Of a DNA stretch of 37,540 bases, positions 18,090 to 27,226 are shown one piece after another. The position numbers and the translations under genes are program-made. The notes below the pieces were generated by a model, which saw only the letters and a program-made list of their open reading frames with translations, had not been told where the DNA came from and did not search any database. This DNA is from Sphingomonadales bacterium (GTDB taxonomy: Bacteria > Pseudomonadota > Alphaproteobacteria > Sphingomonadales > Sphingomonadaceae). Each line of letters starts with the position of its first letter. The first letter of the stretch is position 1. The stretch covers positions 1 to 37,540 of the forward strand of contig JAGWPW010000075.1 in NCBI GenBank assembly GCA_028870315.1, written 5' to 3'.

Positions 18090-18959
18090 CTACAACGTCT
18101 TGGTGATCGCCGAAAAATCCACCCCGCCGTTGCCGGCATCGGCGAACGCCTGGTAGAGTTCGGTCGCGCGTTCGCCCATCGGCACCTTGCTGCCGGCGCT
18201 TGCGGCGGCTTCCATGGCGAGTTTCAGGTCCTTGAGCATCAGCGCCGCGGCGAAGCCGCCTTCGTAGCCGCGGTCGGCGGGGCTTTGCGGGCCGACGCCG
18301 GGAAGCGGGCAGTAGGAGGTCATCGACCAGCACTGGCCCGAGGACACCGAGGCGATGTCGTAGAAGGTCTGCGGGCCGAGCCCGAGGCGCCCGGCGAGCG
18401 CGAAGGCCTCGCAGGTGCCGATCATATGGATGCCGAGCAGCATGTTGTTGCAGGCCTTGGCCGCCTGCCCCGCGCCGCTGCCGCCGGCGTGGATCACCGC
18501 CTTGCCCATTTTGCCGAGGATCGCTTCGGCCTCGGCGAAATTCGCGTCGCTGCCGCCGACCATGAAGGTGAGCGTGCCGCCGGCAGCCGCGGCGATCCCG
18601 CCCGAGACGGGGGCATCGACCATGCGATAGCCCGCATCTTGCGCCTTTTGCGCAACCTCGCGCGCGGTGGCGACGTCGATGGTCGAGCAGTCGATGAGGA
18701 GCGCGCCTTTCGGGGCGTGGCCGATCACCTCCTCGCCATAGACCGCCGAGACGATCCGGCCGTTGGGCAGCATCGAGACCACCGCATCGACGCCCGCGAC
18801 CGCCTCGCGCGCGGTGGCGAAGGCGGCGCAGCCCTGGTCCCTGGCGTGGGCCAATGCGGCTTCGGCAAGGTCGAAGGCGCGCACCTCGTGCCCCGCCCTG
18901 ACGAGATTCGCGGCCATGCCGCCGCCCATGTTGCCAAGGCCGATGAAGGCTATCTTCAT
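18090..18959 (-). CDS. mmsB: 3-hydroxyisobutyrate dehydrogenase
   Basis: 289-residue NAD-dependent dehydrogenase that oxidises 3-hydroxyisobutyrate to methylmalonate semialdehyde in valine degradation. The Rossmann motif FIGLGNMGGGMAANL starts at residue 5. The substrate-binding DAPVSGG lies at 115-121, and the catalytic Lys is K168 in GAGQAAKACNN. These three motifs define the beta-hydroxyacid dehydrogenase family, and the length is standard for MmsB. It is the last gene of the valine cluster, four bases after the enoyl-CoA hydratase stop. Context makes 3-hydroxyisobutyrate the most likely substrate over tartronate semialdehyde or 6-phosphogluconate relatives. Confidence 0.93.
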   Translation of the reverse strand: MKIAFIGLGNMGGGMAANLVRAGHEVRAFDLAEAALAHARDQGCAAFATAREAVAGVDAVVSMLPNGRIVSAVYGEEVIGHAPKGALLIDCSTIDVATAREVAQKAQDAGYRMVDAPVSGGIAAAAGGTLTFMVGGSDANFAEAEAILGKMGKAVIHAGGSGAGQAAKACNNMLLGIHMIGTCEAFALAGRLGLGPQTFYDIASVSSGQCWSMTSYCPLPGVGPQSPADRGYEGGFAAALMLKDLKLAMEAAASAGSKVPMGERATELYQAFADAGNGGVDFSAITKTL

Positions 18960-18963
18960 GGTC

Positions 18964-19746
18964 TCAGCGTCCCTTCCATACCGGCGCGCGCTTTTCGATG
19001 AAGGCGGCCATGCCCTCGGCCTTGTCCTCGGTCGCGACGAGGATCTGGAACAGCCGGCGCTCGCTTTGCAGCGATTGTTCGAGCGGGCTTTCGAAGGCGA
19101 GGTTGACCATCTCCTTGTTGATCAGCGTCGCGGCGCGCGCCATACCGGCGATGGTCGTGGCGGCGGCAAGCGCCTCGTCGAGCAATCTCGCCAGCGGCAC
19201 CACCCGGCTGACCAGGCCCGCGCGCTCGGCCTCGGCGGCGTCCATGTTGCGCGCGGTGAGGCACATGTCCATCGCCTTGGCCTTGCCCACCGCGCGGGTC
19301 AGCCGCTGCGAGCCGCCCATGCCCGGAGCGACACCGAGCTTGATTTCGGGCTGGCCGAATTTGGCGTTTTCCGAGGCGATGATGAAATCGGCCATCATCG
19401 CAAGCTCGCAGCCGCCGCCGAGCGCGAAACCGTTGACCGCGGCGATCCACGGCTTGCGCGTGGCGCGCACCAGCTGCGCCTGCCAGCCCGAAAAGAAATC
19501 CTCGAGGAAGAAATCGACCGCCGCCTTCTCGACCATCTCCTTGATGTCGGCGCCCGCGGCAAAGGCCTTCTCGCCCGATCCGGTGAGCACCGCGCAGCCT
19601 TGCGTCGTATCGGCCTCGAAGGCGGCAAAGGCGGCGATCAGTTCGGCGAGCACCTTCGAATTGAGCGCGTTGAGCGCCTGCGGGCGGTTGAGCGTGATCA
19701 GCGTCACCGCGCCCTTTTGTTCGACCAGCAGCGTTTCATAGCTCAT
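18964..19746 (-). CDS. Enoyl-CoA hydratase (crotonase)
   Basis: 260-residue crotonase that adds water across the double bond of 2-enoyl-CoA esters. Both catalytic glutamates are present, E114 in [11 protein letters not shown] and E134 in GQPEIKLG, together with the oxyanion-hole AGADIKEM segment at about 65-71, so it is a true hydratase rather than an inactive crotonase homologue. In this operon it would hydrate methacrylyl-CoA to 3-hydroxyisobutyryl-CoA. The ATG at 19746 overlaps the stop of the upstream hydrolase (ATGA); an in-frame ATG at 19758 would overlap it more and has no better ribosome-binding site. Confidence 0.92.
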   Translation of the reverse strand: MSYETLLVEQKGAVTLITLNRPQALNALNSKVLAELIAAFAAFEADTTQGCAVLTGSGEKAFAAGADIKEMVEKAAVDFFLEDFFSGWQAQLVRATRKPWIAAVNGFALGGGCELAMMADFIIASENAKFGQPEIKLGVAPGMGGSQRLTRAVGKAKAMDMCLTARNMDAAEAERAGLVSRVVPLARLLDEALAAATTIAGMARAATLINKEMVNLAFESPLEQSLQSERRLFQILVATEDKAEGMAAFIEKRAPVWKGR

Positions 19747-20798
19747 AACGGCGTCCATTCCTCATTGTCGGGCAGGGGTGCGAAGATCGCATCGATCCGA
19801 TCGTCGCGCACCGCTTCGGGGGTGGCGGGGTCCCACTTCGGGGCGTTGTCCTTGTCGATGATCACCGCGCGCACCCCCTCGGCGAAATCGGGGCGGGCGA
19901 TGACCCGGCAGGCGATGCGATATTCCTGTCGCATGTTGGCGGCGAAATCGGCGAGCTGCGCGCCGACGGCAAGCTGGCGCAGCGCGACTTTCAGCGTCTG
20001 CGGGCTCTTGGTGCGCAGCGTCGCCAGCTCCTTTGCCGCCCATTCGCCGGGGTCGGCGGCAAGCGAGGCGAGGATGTCCTCTATGCGATCGCTCGCGAAA
20101 TGATGCGCGATGGCGCGGGCGTTGTCGGCGATCCGCGCATGCGGCGGGGTTACCGACAGCGCGGCGAGCACGCCCGCCGGATCATGGCCATGCGCGATCC
20201 GCGCCTTGGCCTCGGGCAAGGCCGCGTGCGGCAGGTAATGCGTCGCAAGCCCGGCCCACAGGCATTCGGCGCCGTCGATCCGCGCGCCGGTCAGCGCGAG
20301 GAACGGACCGATCCGGCCGGGAAGCCGCGACAGATACCAGCCACCGCCGACATCGGGGAACAGGCCGATCCCGGTTTCGGGCATGGCGAAGCGGGTGTTC
20401 TCGGTCGCGACGCGGAATTTCGCGGGCAGCGCGATGCCGACCCCGCCGCCCATGGTGATCCCATCCATGAAGGCGACGATCGGCTTGGGATAGGTGAACA
20501 GCAGGTGATTGAGCCGGTATTCATCGAAGAAGAACCGCCGCGCCGCTGCGCCGCCATCGTTCAGCACCGAATGGCGGATGAGGTTGATATCGCCGCCCGA
20601 ACAGAAGCCGCGGCCCTCGGCATGATCGATCAGCACCGCCTGCGTCTTGCGATCGTCGCGCCAGCCGAGGAGTGCCGCTGTCATCCCCGCGACCATGCCC
20701 GTTGTCAGTGCGTGAATCGCCTTGGGCCGGTTGAGCGAGAGCACGCCCGCGGCGCCCTCGTGGCGGACGAGAAGCTCATCCTGCGCGGCCCCTGTCAT
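19743..20798 (-). CDS. 3-hydroxyisobutyryl-CoA hydrolase (crotonase family)
   Basis: 351-residue member of the crotonase superfamily with the long C-terminal extension of 3-hydroxyisobutyryl-CoA hydrolases. The oxyanion elements CSGGD (66-70) and MGGGVG (116-121) and the catalytic pair E141 and D149 ([14 protein letters not shown]) are typical of HIBCH rather than hydratases. It frees 3-hydroxyisobutyrate from CoA, removing toxic methacrylyl-CoA equivalents during valine breakdown. The protein lies between acyl-CoA dehydrogenase and enoyl-CoA hydratase with four-base overlaps at both ends. Annotation pipelines may label it only enoyl-CoA hydratase/isomerase; the extension and operon favour the hydrolase. 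Confidence 0.9.
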   Translation of the reverse strand: MTGAAQDELLVRHEGAAGVLSLNRPKAIHALTTGMVAGMTAALLGWRDDRKTQAVLIDHAEGRGFCSGGDINLIRHSVLNDGGAAARRFFFDEYRLNHLLFTYPKPIVAFMDGITMGGGVGIALPAKFRVATENTRFAMPETGIGLFPDVGGGWYLSRLPGRIGPFLALTGARIDGAECLWAGLATHYLPHAALPEAKARIAHGHDPAGVLAALSVTPPHARIADNARAIAHHFASDRIEDILASLAADPGEWAAKELATLRTKSPQTLKVALRQLAVGAQLADFAANMRQEYRIACRVIARPDFAEGVRAVIIDKDNAPKWDPATPEAVRDDRIDAIFAPLPDNEEWTPL

Positions 20799-21946
20799 TT
20801 CAGCAGGTCTCGTCCGATGATCATGCGCATCACCTCGTTGGTGCCTTCGAGGATCCGATGCACGCGCAGGTCGCGCCAGAAGCGTTCCACCGGATAGTCG
20901 CGCAGATAGCCGTAGCCGCCGAACATCTGCAACGCCTTGTCGACGATCTCGGAACCGCTGTCCGAGGCAAGCTTCTTGGCCATGGCCGAAAAGCGCGACT
21001 TGTCGGGGGCGTTGGCGGTGACCTTGACCGCGGCGAGATAGAGGAGCGCGCGCGCCGCTTCCAGATCGGTCGCCATGTCGGCAAGCGTGAACTGGGTGTT
21101 CTGGAAGGCGGCGATCGGCTGGCCGAACTGGCTGCGCTCCTTCACATAGGTGATCGCCTCGTCGAGGCAGCGCTGCGCCCCGCCAAGCGAACAGGCGCCG
21201 ATGTTGATCCGTCCGCCGTCAAGCCCGGCCATGGCGAATTTGAAACCGTCACCCTCGGCGCCGAGGCGGTTCTCGACCGGCACCTCGACATCCTCGAGGA
21301 TCACCTGCGCGGTCGGCGAGGCGTTCCAGCCAAGCTTCCTTTCGGGCGCGCCGAACGAGAGCCCCTTCATCCCCTTCTCGACGACGAAGCAGGAAATGCC
21401 CTTGGGCCCCTCGGCGCCGCTGCGCGCCATGACGAGGTAGAGATCGTTGTAGCCCGCACCCGAAATGAACTGCTTGGTGCCATTGAGCACATAGCGATCG
21501 CCATTGCCGCCCGCGCGCCGCGCCGTGGTCCGCAGCGCCGCCGCATCCGATCCCGAACCGGGCTCGGTCAGACAATAGCTGGCGATCCGCTCCATCGAGA
21601 CCAGCGAAGGCAGGAAGCGGGCCTTGAGTTCGGCGCTGCCGAAGCGGTCGATCATCCAGGCGGCCATGTTGTGGATCGAGACATAGGCGCTCGTCGCCGC
21701 GCAGCCATAGGCCATCGCTTCCATGATGAGCGCCGCTTCGAGCCGCCCGAGCCCGGTGCCGCCGCTTTCGGGCGAGACATAGATCGCGCCGAAACCGACC
21801 TCGCCCGCCGCCTTCCACACATCGACGGGGTAATGGCCCTCCTCGTCCCAATTCGCGGCGAAGGGGGTGATGCGATCGGCGGTGAAGCGCCGCGCCATCT
21901 CCTGGATGGCGAGCTGATCCTCGGTGAGCTGGAATTGATCGGTCAT
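20795..21946 (-). CDS. Acyl-CoA dehydrogenase, isobutyryl-CoA dehydrogenase-like
   Basis: 383-residue FAD flavoenzyme that introduces a 2,3 double bond into short acyl-CoA esters and passes electrons to ETF. Signatures: CLTEPGSGSDAAALRT (substrate/FAD region), QFGQPIAAFQNTQF, the MFGGYGYLRDYPVERFWRD block, and the catalytic Glu at about 367 in RILEGTNEVMRM. The EGTNE position matches short/branched-chain dehydrogenases. With hydratase, hydrolase and 3-hydroxyisobutyrate dehydrogenase downstream, isobutyryl-CoA is the expected substrate (valine route). Start ATG at 21946, about nine bases after a GGGGG stretch. 132 bases of C/G-rich sequence separate it from the upstream aldehyde dehydrogenase, so a separate promoter is possible. 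Confidence 0.93.
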   Translation of the reverse strand: MTDQFQLTEDQLAIQEMARRFTADRITPFAANWDEEGHYPVDVWKAAGEVGFGAIYVSPESGGTGLGRLEAALIMEAMAYGCAATSAYVSIHNMAAWMIDRFGSAELKARFLPSLVSMERIASYCLTEPGSGSDAAALRTTARRAGGNGDRYVLNGTKQFISGAGYNDLYLVMARSGAEGPKGISCFVVEKGMKGLSFGAPERKLGWNASPTAQVILEDVEVPVENRLGAEGDGFKFAMAGLDGGRINIGACSLGGAQRCLDEAITYVKERSQFGQPIAAFQNTQFTLADMATDLEAARALLYLAAVKVTANAPDKSRFSAMAKKLASDSGSEIVDKALQMFGGYGYLRDYPVERFWRDLRVHRILEGTNEVMRMIIGRDLLK

Positions 21947-22078
21947 GACGCCCCCAACACGTTTCCCCCTTTGGACGAGGTATCAGCCGCTGGCGGTGGA
22001 AGGGGGATCGGCGCGGCCCGCGCCCGCAAGCCCCCTCCCCCGCCCCGCGGGCGGCACCTCCCCCGGCAGGCGAGGGTA

Positions 22079-23500
22079 TTATCCCACCAGTTCGATGATG
22101 TCCTTGCCGAACAGTTCCTCGTCCGAGGGGATCACCTTGTGCTCGGGCAGCGGCTTGGAAATCCAGGTGACGTTGACGAGGTCTTCCCAGGTGATGTTGT
22201 TGTTGGTGGCGTTGCCGCCCCAGCTGCCGCAGCCCAGGCTGAAGGTCTGGCGCATGCCGTTCCACAGATTGCCCGAGTTCGAGGCCGACTGCGGCTGGTT
22301 GACCATGACGCGGCTGGTCTTGGTGCCCATCGCCAGCTTGAGGATATTCGCGTCCGAGCGCGAATAGATGCCGCAGCTGTGGCCCTGGCCCTGATAGGCC
22401 TGGATCGCATTGGTCAGCGCGATCGCCTCGTCGAGGTCCTTCACCCGGTAAAGCGCCATGGTGACCGTCATCTTCTCGCCCGAGAAGGGATGGTCGGGGC
22501 CGGCGCCGGTTTCGGGGACGATGAAGAAGCTGCGGTCGGCGGGGATCGCAAAGCCCGCCATGTCGGCGATCTTCGTCGCCGGCTGGGCAACGGCATTGGC
22601 GTTGATATGACCATCGACCCAGATCGTCGCCTGGAGCTTCGCCTTCTCGTCCGCGTTCACCACATAGCCGCCCTGCGCGACGAGCTTTGCCAGCATGGCA
22701 TCATAGATGGCATCGAACAGGATCACCGCATTGTCCGAGGAGCACGAGGCGGCAAGATCGAGCGTCTTGGATATGCGGATCTTTTCGGCCGCATCGTCGA
22801 GATCGGCGGTGTCATCGACGGTGATCACCGCATTGCCGACGCCGACGCCGAGCGCGGGCGTGCCCGAGCTGTAGGCGGCCTTGACCATCGGCGAGCCGCC
22901 GGTGGCGAGCACGCGGTCGCACTGGCGCATCACCTCGTTGGTCTTCTCGACCGAGGGGGTTTCGATGGCGATGACGAGATCGGCGGGCGCGCCCATCTTG
23001 ACGAGCGCGGCGCGCATCAGGTCGCAGATGATCTTGTTGGTCACCTTGGCGCGCGGATGCGGGCAGATGATGATCGAATTGCGCCCCTTGACCGCGCTGA
23101 TCGCCTTGATCACCGGAGTCGCCTCGGGGTTGGTCGAGGGCGAGAGCGCGCCGATCACCCCGACGGGCTTGGCGATCTTGATGATGTTGCGCGCCCGGTC
23201 CTCCTCGATCACCCCGACCGATCTGTCGGGCAGGATGTCCATCAGCGTGGCGCGGGTCTTGCGGAAGATCTTGAGGTACTTGCCCTCGTAATTGCCAAGC
23301 TGGGTCTCATCGACGGTGTGCTGCGCGAGCATTTTGGCGACCGGCTCCTTCGCGACCGCCCAGACCATGCCGCGGATCAGCCGATCGACCTGACTTTGCG
23401 TATAATTCTCGATCTGCGCCTGCGCCACGCGCGAGCGGGCAACCAGCGCGGCAACCTCCTGCGCTTCGGTGGTGCGTTCGAGTTCAGCAACGGCAGCCAT
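22079..23500 (-). CDS. CoA-acylating aldehyde dehydrogenase (SauS/AdhE N-domain type)
   Basis: 473-residue aldehyde dehydrogenase of the CoA-acylating branch. The nucleophilic Cys is C253 in DLAASCSSDNAVI, preceded by GVIGALSPSTNP at about 114-125 and GVGVGNAVITVDD near 218-230, as in the N-terminal half of AdhE, in EutE-like enzymes and in sulfoacetaldehyde dehydrogenase SauS. Such enzymes convert an aldehyde and CoA directly to acyl-CoA with NAD(P)+. It is not the MmsA (methylmalonate semialdehyde dehydrogenase) family, although it occupies the place where mmsA would be expected upstream of a valine operon. The ATG at 23500 follows CGGGGAA. Divergent from the flavin reductase across a palindrome. 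The aldehyde is not known. Confidence 0.85.
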   Translation of the reverse strand: MAAVAELERTTEAQEVAALVARSRVAQAQIENYTQSQVDRLIRGMVWAVAKEPVAKMLAQHTVDETQLGNYEGKYLKIFRKTRATLMDILPDRSVGVIEEDRARNIIKIAKPVGVIGALSPSTNPEATPVIKAISAVKGRNSIIICPHPRAKVTNKIICDLMRAALVKMGAPADLVIAIETPSVEKTNEVMRQCDRVLATGGSPMVKAAYSSGTPALGVGVGNAVITVDDTADLDDAAEKIRISKTLDLAASCSSDNAVILFDAIYDAMLAKLVAQGGYVVNADEKAKLQATIWVDGHINANAVAQPATKIADMAGFAIPADRSFFIVPETGAGPDHPFSGEKMTVTMALYRVKDLDEAIALTNAIQAYQGQGHSCGIYSRSDANILKLAMGTKTSRVMVNQPQSASNSGNLWNGMRQTFSLGCGSWGGNATNNNITWEDLVNVTWISKPLPEHKVIPSDEELFGKDIIELVG

Positions 23501-23558
23501 GGCAATTCCCCGATGTTAAGCGCCGAATCCCGCGATCGGGAACGGCGTCAGGACAATT

Positions 23559-23572
23559 TAATCGATCGATTA
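23559..23572. promoter_or_regulatory. Perfect palindrome, candidate repressor operator
   Basis: TAATCGATCGATTA, a perfect 14-bp palindrome with no spacer, in the 189-base divergent gap between the acylating aldehyde dehydrogenase and the flavin reductase, 58 bases before the dehydrogenase start. It is AT-richer than its surroundings. Size and symmetry suit a dimeric TetR- or MarR-type regulator; none is encoded next to it. Confidence 0.5.
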
Positions 23573-23689
23573 GTTTTTGCACCTATCGCCTGTCTCAGGC
23601 AAGCGCAATCCGCCATTGCGCGCGCGAAAGCGCGGTTGCCGCCCGGTGCCCGGTTGCACCGCGCCGGAGGCTGGGGCAAGGACGGGCCG

Positions 23690-24181
23690 GTGAGCGAACT
23701 CATCATCGAAGCCGCGACCTTCCGACAGGTGCTGGGCAATTATCCCACCGGCGTTGCCGCGATCACCGCGATGAGCGCCGCGGGCGATCCGGTGGGCATG
23801 GTCGTCGGGACCTTCACCTCGGTCTCGCTCGAGCCGCCGCTGGTCGGCTTCCTGCCCGACAAGAAATCGACCACCTGGCCGCTGATTGCCGAGGCCGGCC
23901 ATTTCGCGGTCAATGTCCTCGCCAGCGACCAGACCGCGCTCTGCCGCCAGATCGCCGGCAAGGGCGACAAGTTCGCAGGGGTCGAATTCACCATATCGCG
24001 CCACGGCCTGCCGCTGCTGCCCGATGTCATGATCGCGATCGAATGCCGCATCCAGTCGGTCACCGACGCGGGCGATCACCATTTCGTGCTCGGCCGCGTG
24101 CTCGGGCTCGAAGCGACGCGCGAGGGCGACCCGATGCTGTTCTTCAAGGGCCGCTACGGCGGTTTCGCCGATCTGGGGTGA
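23690..24181 (+). CDS. Flavin reductase family protein
   Basis: 163-residue FMN-binding split-barrel protein of the flavin reductase-like family. The family pattern is visible: FRQVLGNYPTGVAAITA at the N-terminus, GMVVGTFTSVSLEPPLVGF (flavin-binding loop), FAVNVLASDQ in the middle, and GDHHFVLGRVLGLE near the end. Members supply reduced FMN/FAD to two-component monooxygenases or reduce other substrates. Start: the GTG at 23690 follows AAGGA by seven bases and gives the standard N-terminal length, so it is preferred to the very long open frame upstream. No partner monooxygenase is adjacent. It is divergent from the aldehyde dehydrogenase and lies 66 bases before an SDR gene. Confidence 0.88.
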   Translation: MSELIIEAATFRQVLGNYPTGVAAITAMSAAGDPVGMVVGTFTSVSLEPPLVGFLPDKKSTTWPLIAEAGHFAVNVLASDQTALCRQIAGKGDKFAGVEFTISRHGLPLLPDVMIAIECRIQSVTDAGDHHFVLGRVLGLEATREGDPMLFFKGRYGGFADLG

Positions 24182-24247
24182 TTGCCGGCTTGACTTGGGC
24201 GGCAGCCTTGCTGTTCAGGCGTTCAACACATCCATCGGGAGAGGAAA

Positions 24248-25000
24248 ATGACCAGATCGCTCAACAACCGCGTTGCCGTCGTCACCGGCGCCGGCTCGGG
24301 GATCGGCCGCGCCGTGGCGCTGCGCCTCGCCGAGGATTCGGCGCGCATCGCCATCTGGGACATCAATCGCGAAGGCGCCGAGGAGACCGCGAAGGCGATC
24401 CGCGATGCCGGCGGCCAGGCGATGGCGCAGACGGTCGATTGCTCGGACAAGGCGGCAATCCGCGCCGCCGCCGAAGCGCTGCGCAAGGAATGGGCGCCGG
24501 TGGCGATCCTTGTCAACAATGCCGGGATCGCACCGTTCACCCCGTTCCTCGAAACCGACGACGATCTGTTCGACAAGGTCATCCGCATCAACCTGCGCGG
24601 TCCCTGGCTGGTGACGAAGGAACTGCTGCCCGACATGCTTGCCGCCGGCTGGGGCCGAATCGTCAACATCACCTCCTCCTCGGTGCAGACCGGCTCGCCG
24701 CAACAGGCGCATTATGTCTCGGCCAAGGGCGGGCTCATGGGCATGACCAAGGCGCTGGCGCTCGAATTCGCCGCCTCCGGGGTCACGGTCAACATGGTGC
24801 CCCCCGGCTTCATCGACACGCCGATGCTGCGCGCCGCGCCGATCGACGCCGAAGCCTTCGCCCAGACGCTGCCGATGAAGCGCGTCGGCAAGCCCGAGGA
24901 CATCGCCGCCGCCGTCGCCTATCTCGCCTCGGAGGAGGCAAGCTACATCACCGGCCAGACGATCTCGACCAACGGCGGGCGGTACATGGGCTCGCATTGA
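24248..25000 (+). CDS. SDR family oxidoreductase (FabG-like)
   Basis: 250-residue classical short-chain dehydrogenase. Cofactor motif TGAGSGIG at 13-20, NNAG at 90-93, catalytic Ser in the NITSSS segment (143-145), Tyr156 and Lys160 in YVSAK. An Asp at the end of the second strand (WDIN) suggests NAD(H) preference. A strong GGAGAGGAAA ribosome-binding site precedes the ATG at 24248. It may be cotranscribed with the flavin reductase 66 bases upstream. Substrate cannot be deduced; 3-hydroxyacyl-CoA/ACP, alcohols and sugars are all possible. A long hairpin follows its stop, between it and the convergent aldo/keto reductase. Confidence 0.9.
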   Translation: MTRSLNNRVAVVTGAGSGIGRAVALRLAEDSARIAIWDINREGAEETAKAIRDAGGQAMAQTVDCSDKAAIRAAAEALRKEWAPVAILVNNAGIAPFTPFLETDDDLFDKVIRINLRGPWLVTKELLPDMLAAGWGRIVNITSSSVQTGSPQQAHYVSAKGGLMGMTKALALEFAASGVTVNMVPPGFIDTPMLRAAPIDAEAFAQTLPMKRVGKPEDIAAAVAYLASEEASYITGQTISTNGGRYMGSH

Positions 25001-25012
25001 GCGCACGCATGG

Positions 25013-25052
25013 CATGGCGCCGGGGGTGGCAGACGTCACCCCCGGCGCCATG
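25013..25052. terminator. 16-bp perfect hairpin between convergent genes
   Basis: Arms 25013-25028 and 25037-25052 are perfectly complementary (starting CATGGCGCCGGGGGTG) around an 8-base loop gcagacgt. It fills the 55-base gap between the convergent SDR and aldo/keto reductase genes and is symmetrical for both strands. No T-run is present, so termination may be through structure or Rho; its strength makes a bidirectional transcription barrier the obvious role. Confidence 0.65.
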
Positions 25053-25055
25053 ACC

Positions 25056-26183
<1,128 letters not shown>

Positions 26184-26189
26184 TCATCA

Positions 26190-27086
26190 ATGGCCCGGCG
26201 CGACCTCGCAGACCTCGAAGCCTTCGCCATGGTCGCCGACCACCGCAGCTTCACCCGCGCCGCCACGCGGCTGGGCACATCGCAATCCGCGCTCAGCCAC
26301 GCGGTGCGGCGGCTGGAGGGGGATCTGGGTATCAAGCTGCTGTCGCGCACAACGCGCAGCGTCTGTCCGACCGAGGCGGGCGAACAACTGCTCCAGACGC
26401 TGGCGCCCGCGCTGGCCGGGATCGACGCACGGCTCGAAGGTCTCACCCGGTTACGCGATCGACCCGCCGGAAACGTGCGGATCACCTGCAGCCGCCACGC
26501 CGCCGAAACCGTGCTGTGGCCGGCGATCGAGGCGGTCATGACGCGCTTTCCCGAGATCGGTGTCGAATTGTCGCTCGACGGTTCGCTGACCAATATTGTC
26601 GCCGACCGCTTCGATGCCGGCGTCCGGCTTGGCGAACAGGTGGAAAAGGACATGATCGCGGTGCGGATCGGGCCGGACCTGCGCATGCTGGTCGTCGGAT
26701 CGCCTGCCTATTTTGCCGATCATCCGCCGCCCGCCACCCCACGCGACCTCACTCACCACGCTTGCATCAATCTGCGCATGGCGACGAGGGGCGATCTCTA
26801 CGCCTGGGAGTTCGAGAAGAATGGCCGTGCGCTCAAGGTCCGCGTCTCGGGCCGGCTGGTGGTGAACGAGCAGGAGCTTGCGGTGCGCGCGGCGCTGGCG
26901 GGCCAGGGGCTCGCTTTTGTCATGGTCGATCGGATCGCCGACCATCTGGCCAGCGGCGCGCTGGTGCCGGTGCTCGAAGACTGGAGCCCGCCTTTCGCCG
27001 GTCATCACCTCTATTATCCCGATCGCCACAATCTGACCCCCGCCTTCCGCGCGGTGCTTGGCGAACTCAAGGCGCGGGCGGGGTAG
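26190..27086 (+). CDS. LysR family transcriptional regulator
   Basis: 298 residues. The N-terminal winged helix-turn-helix is clear (DLEAFAMVADHRSFTRAAT, then TSQSALSHAVRRLE and the wing KLLSRTTRSV at about 48-57), followed by a periplasmic-binding-protein-like effector domain. The effector domain has the GNVRITCS strand after the linker and ends with FAGHHLYYPDRHNLTPAF, similar to regulators of the AaeR/DmlR type. It lies divergent from the aldo/keto reductase with a palindrome between them and most likely controls that gene and itself. The ATG at 26190 has no strong ribosome-binding site. Effector unknown. Confidence 0.93.
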   Translation: MARRDLADLEAFAMVADHRSFTRAATRLGTSQSALSHAVRRLEGDLGIKLLSRTTRSVCPTEAGEQLLQTLAPALAGIDARLEGLTRLRDRPAGNVRITCSRHAAETVLWPAIEAVMTRFPEIGVELSLDGSLTNIVADRFDAGVRLGEQVEKDMIAVRIGPDLRMLVVGSPAYFADHPPPATPRDLTHHACINLRMATRGDLYAWEFEKNGRALKVRVSGRLVVNEQELAVRAALAGQGLAFVMVDRIADHLASGALVPVLEDWSPPFAGHHLYYPDRHNLTPAFRAVLGELKARAG

Positions 27087-27124
27087 CAGGAGGCACCGCG
27101 GTCCCCCGCGCGCCCGAATTTCCC

Positions 27125-27164
27125 GGAGCACAGTGCGTGATTCCTGAAACACGCGCTGTGCTCC
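27125..27164. terminator. Long hairpin between convergent LysR and SDR genes
   Basis: GGAGCACAG-TGCGTG (27125-27139) pairs with CACGCG-CTGTGCTCC (27150-27164): 15 pairs including one G-T, with a 10-base loop. No T-run follows directly. It sits between the convergent LysR and SDR genes and can serve both strands. Its form also resembles mobile palindromic intergenic units of alphaproteobacteria. Confidence 0.6.
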
Positions 27165-27178
27165 CGGTCTCTGTTGTC

Positions 27179-27225
27179 GCATCGCCTTTTTGTCGAAACC
27201 CGGTGCCCACTTTTCCGCGCGATGC
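27179..27225. repeat. REP-like palindromic intergenic element
   Basis: 47-base element bounded by GCATCGC and GCGATGC with an imperfectly symmetrical core (GAAACCCGGTGCCCACTTTTCC). From memory this core resembles a short repeat dispersed through many alphaproteobacterial genomes, but only one copy is in the window, so repetition cannot be shown here. It ends two bases before the stop codon of the SDR gene. Confidence 0.5.
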
Positions 27226-27226
27226 T

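Noticed and set aside
21947..22078. C/G-rich low-complexity stretch between aldehyde and acyl-CoA dehydrogenase genes
   Set aside because: Contains runs of C and short GC palindromes but no convincing terminator, promoter or ORF.
20858..23689. Long plus-strand frame opposite the acyl-CoA dehydrogenase and aldehyde dehydrogenase
   Set aside because: Shadow of the minus-strand genes; only the last 163 codons (flavin reductase from 23690) are genuine.
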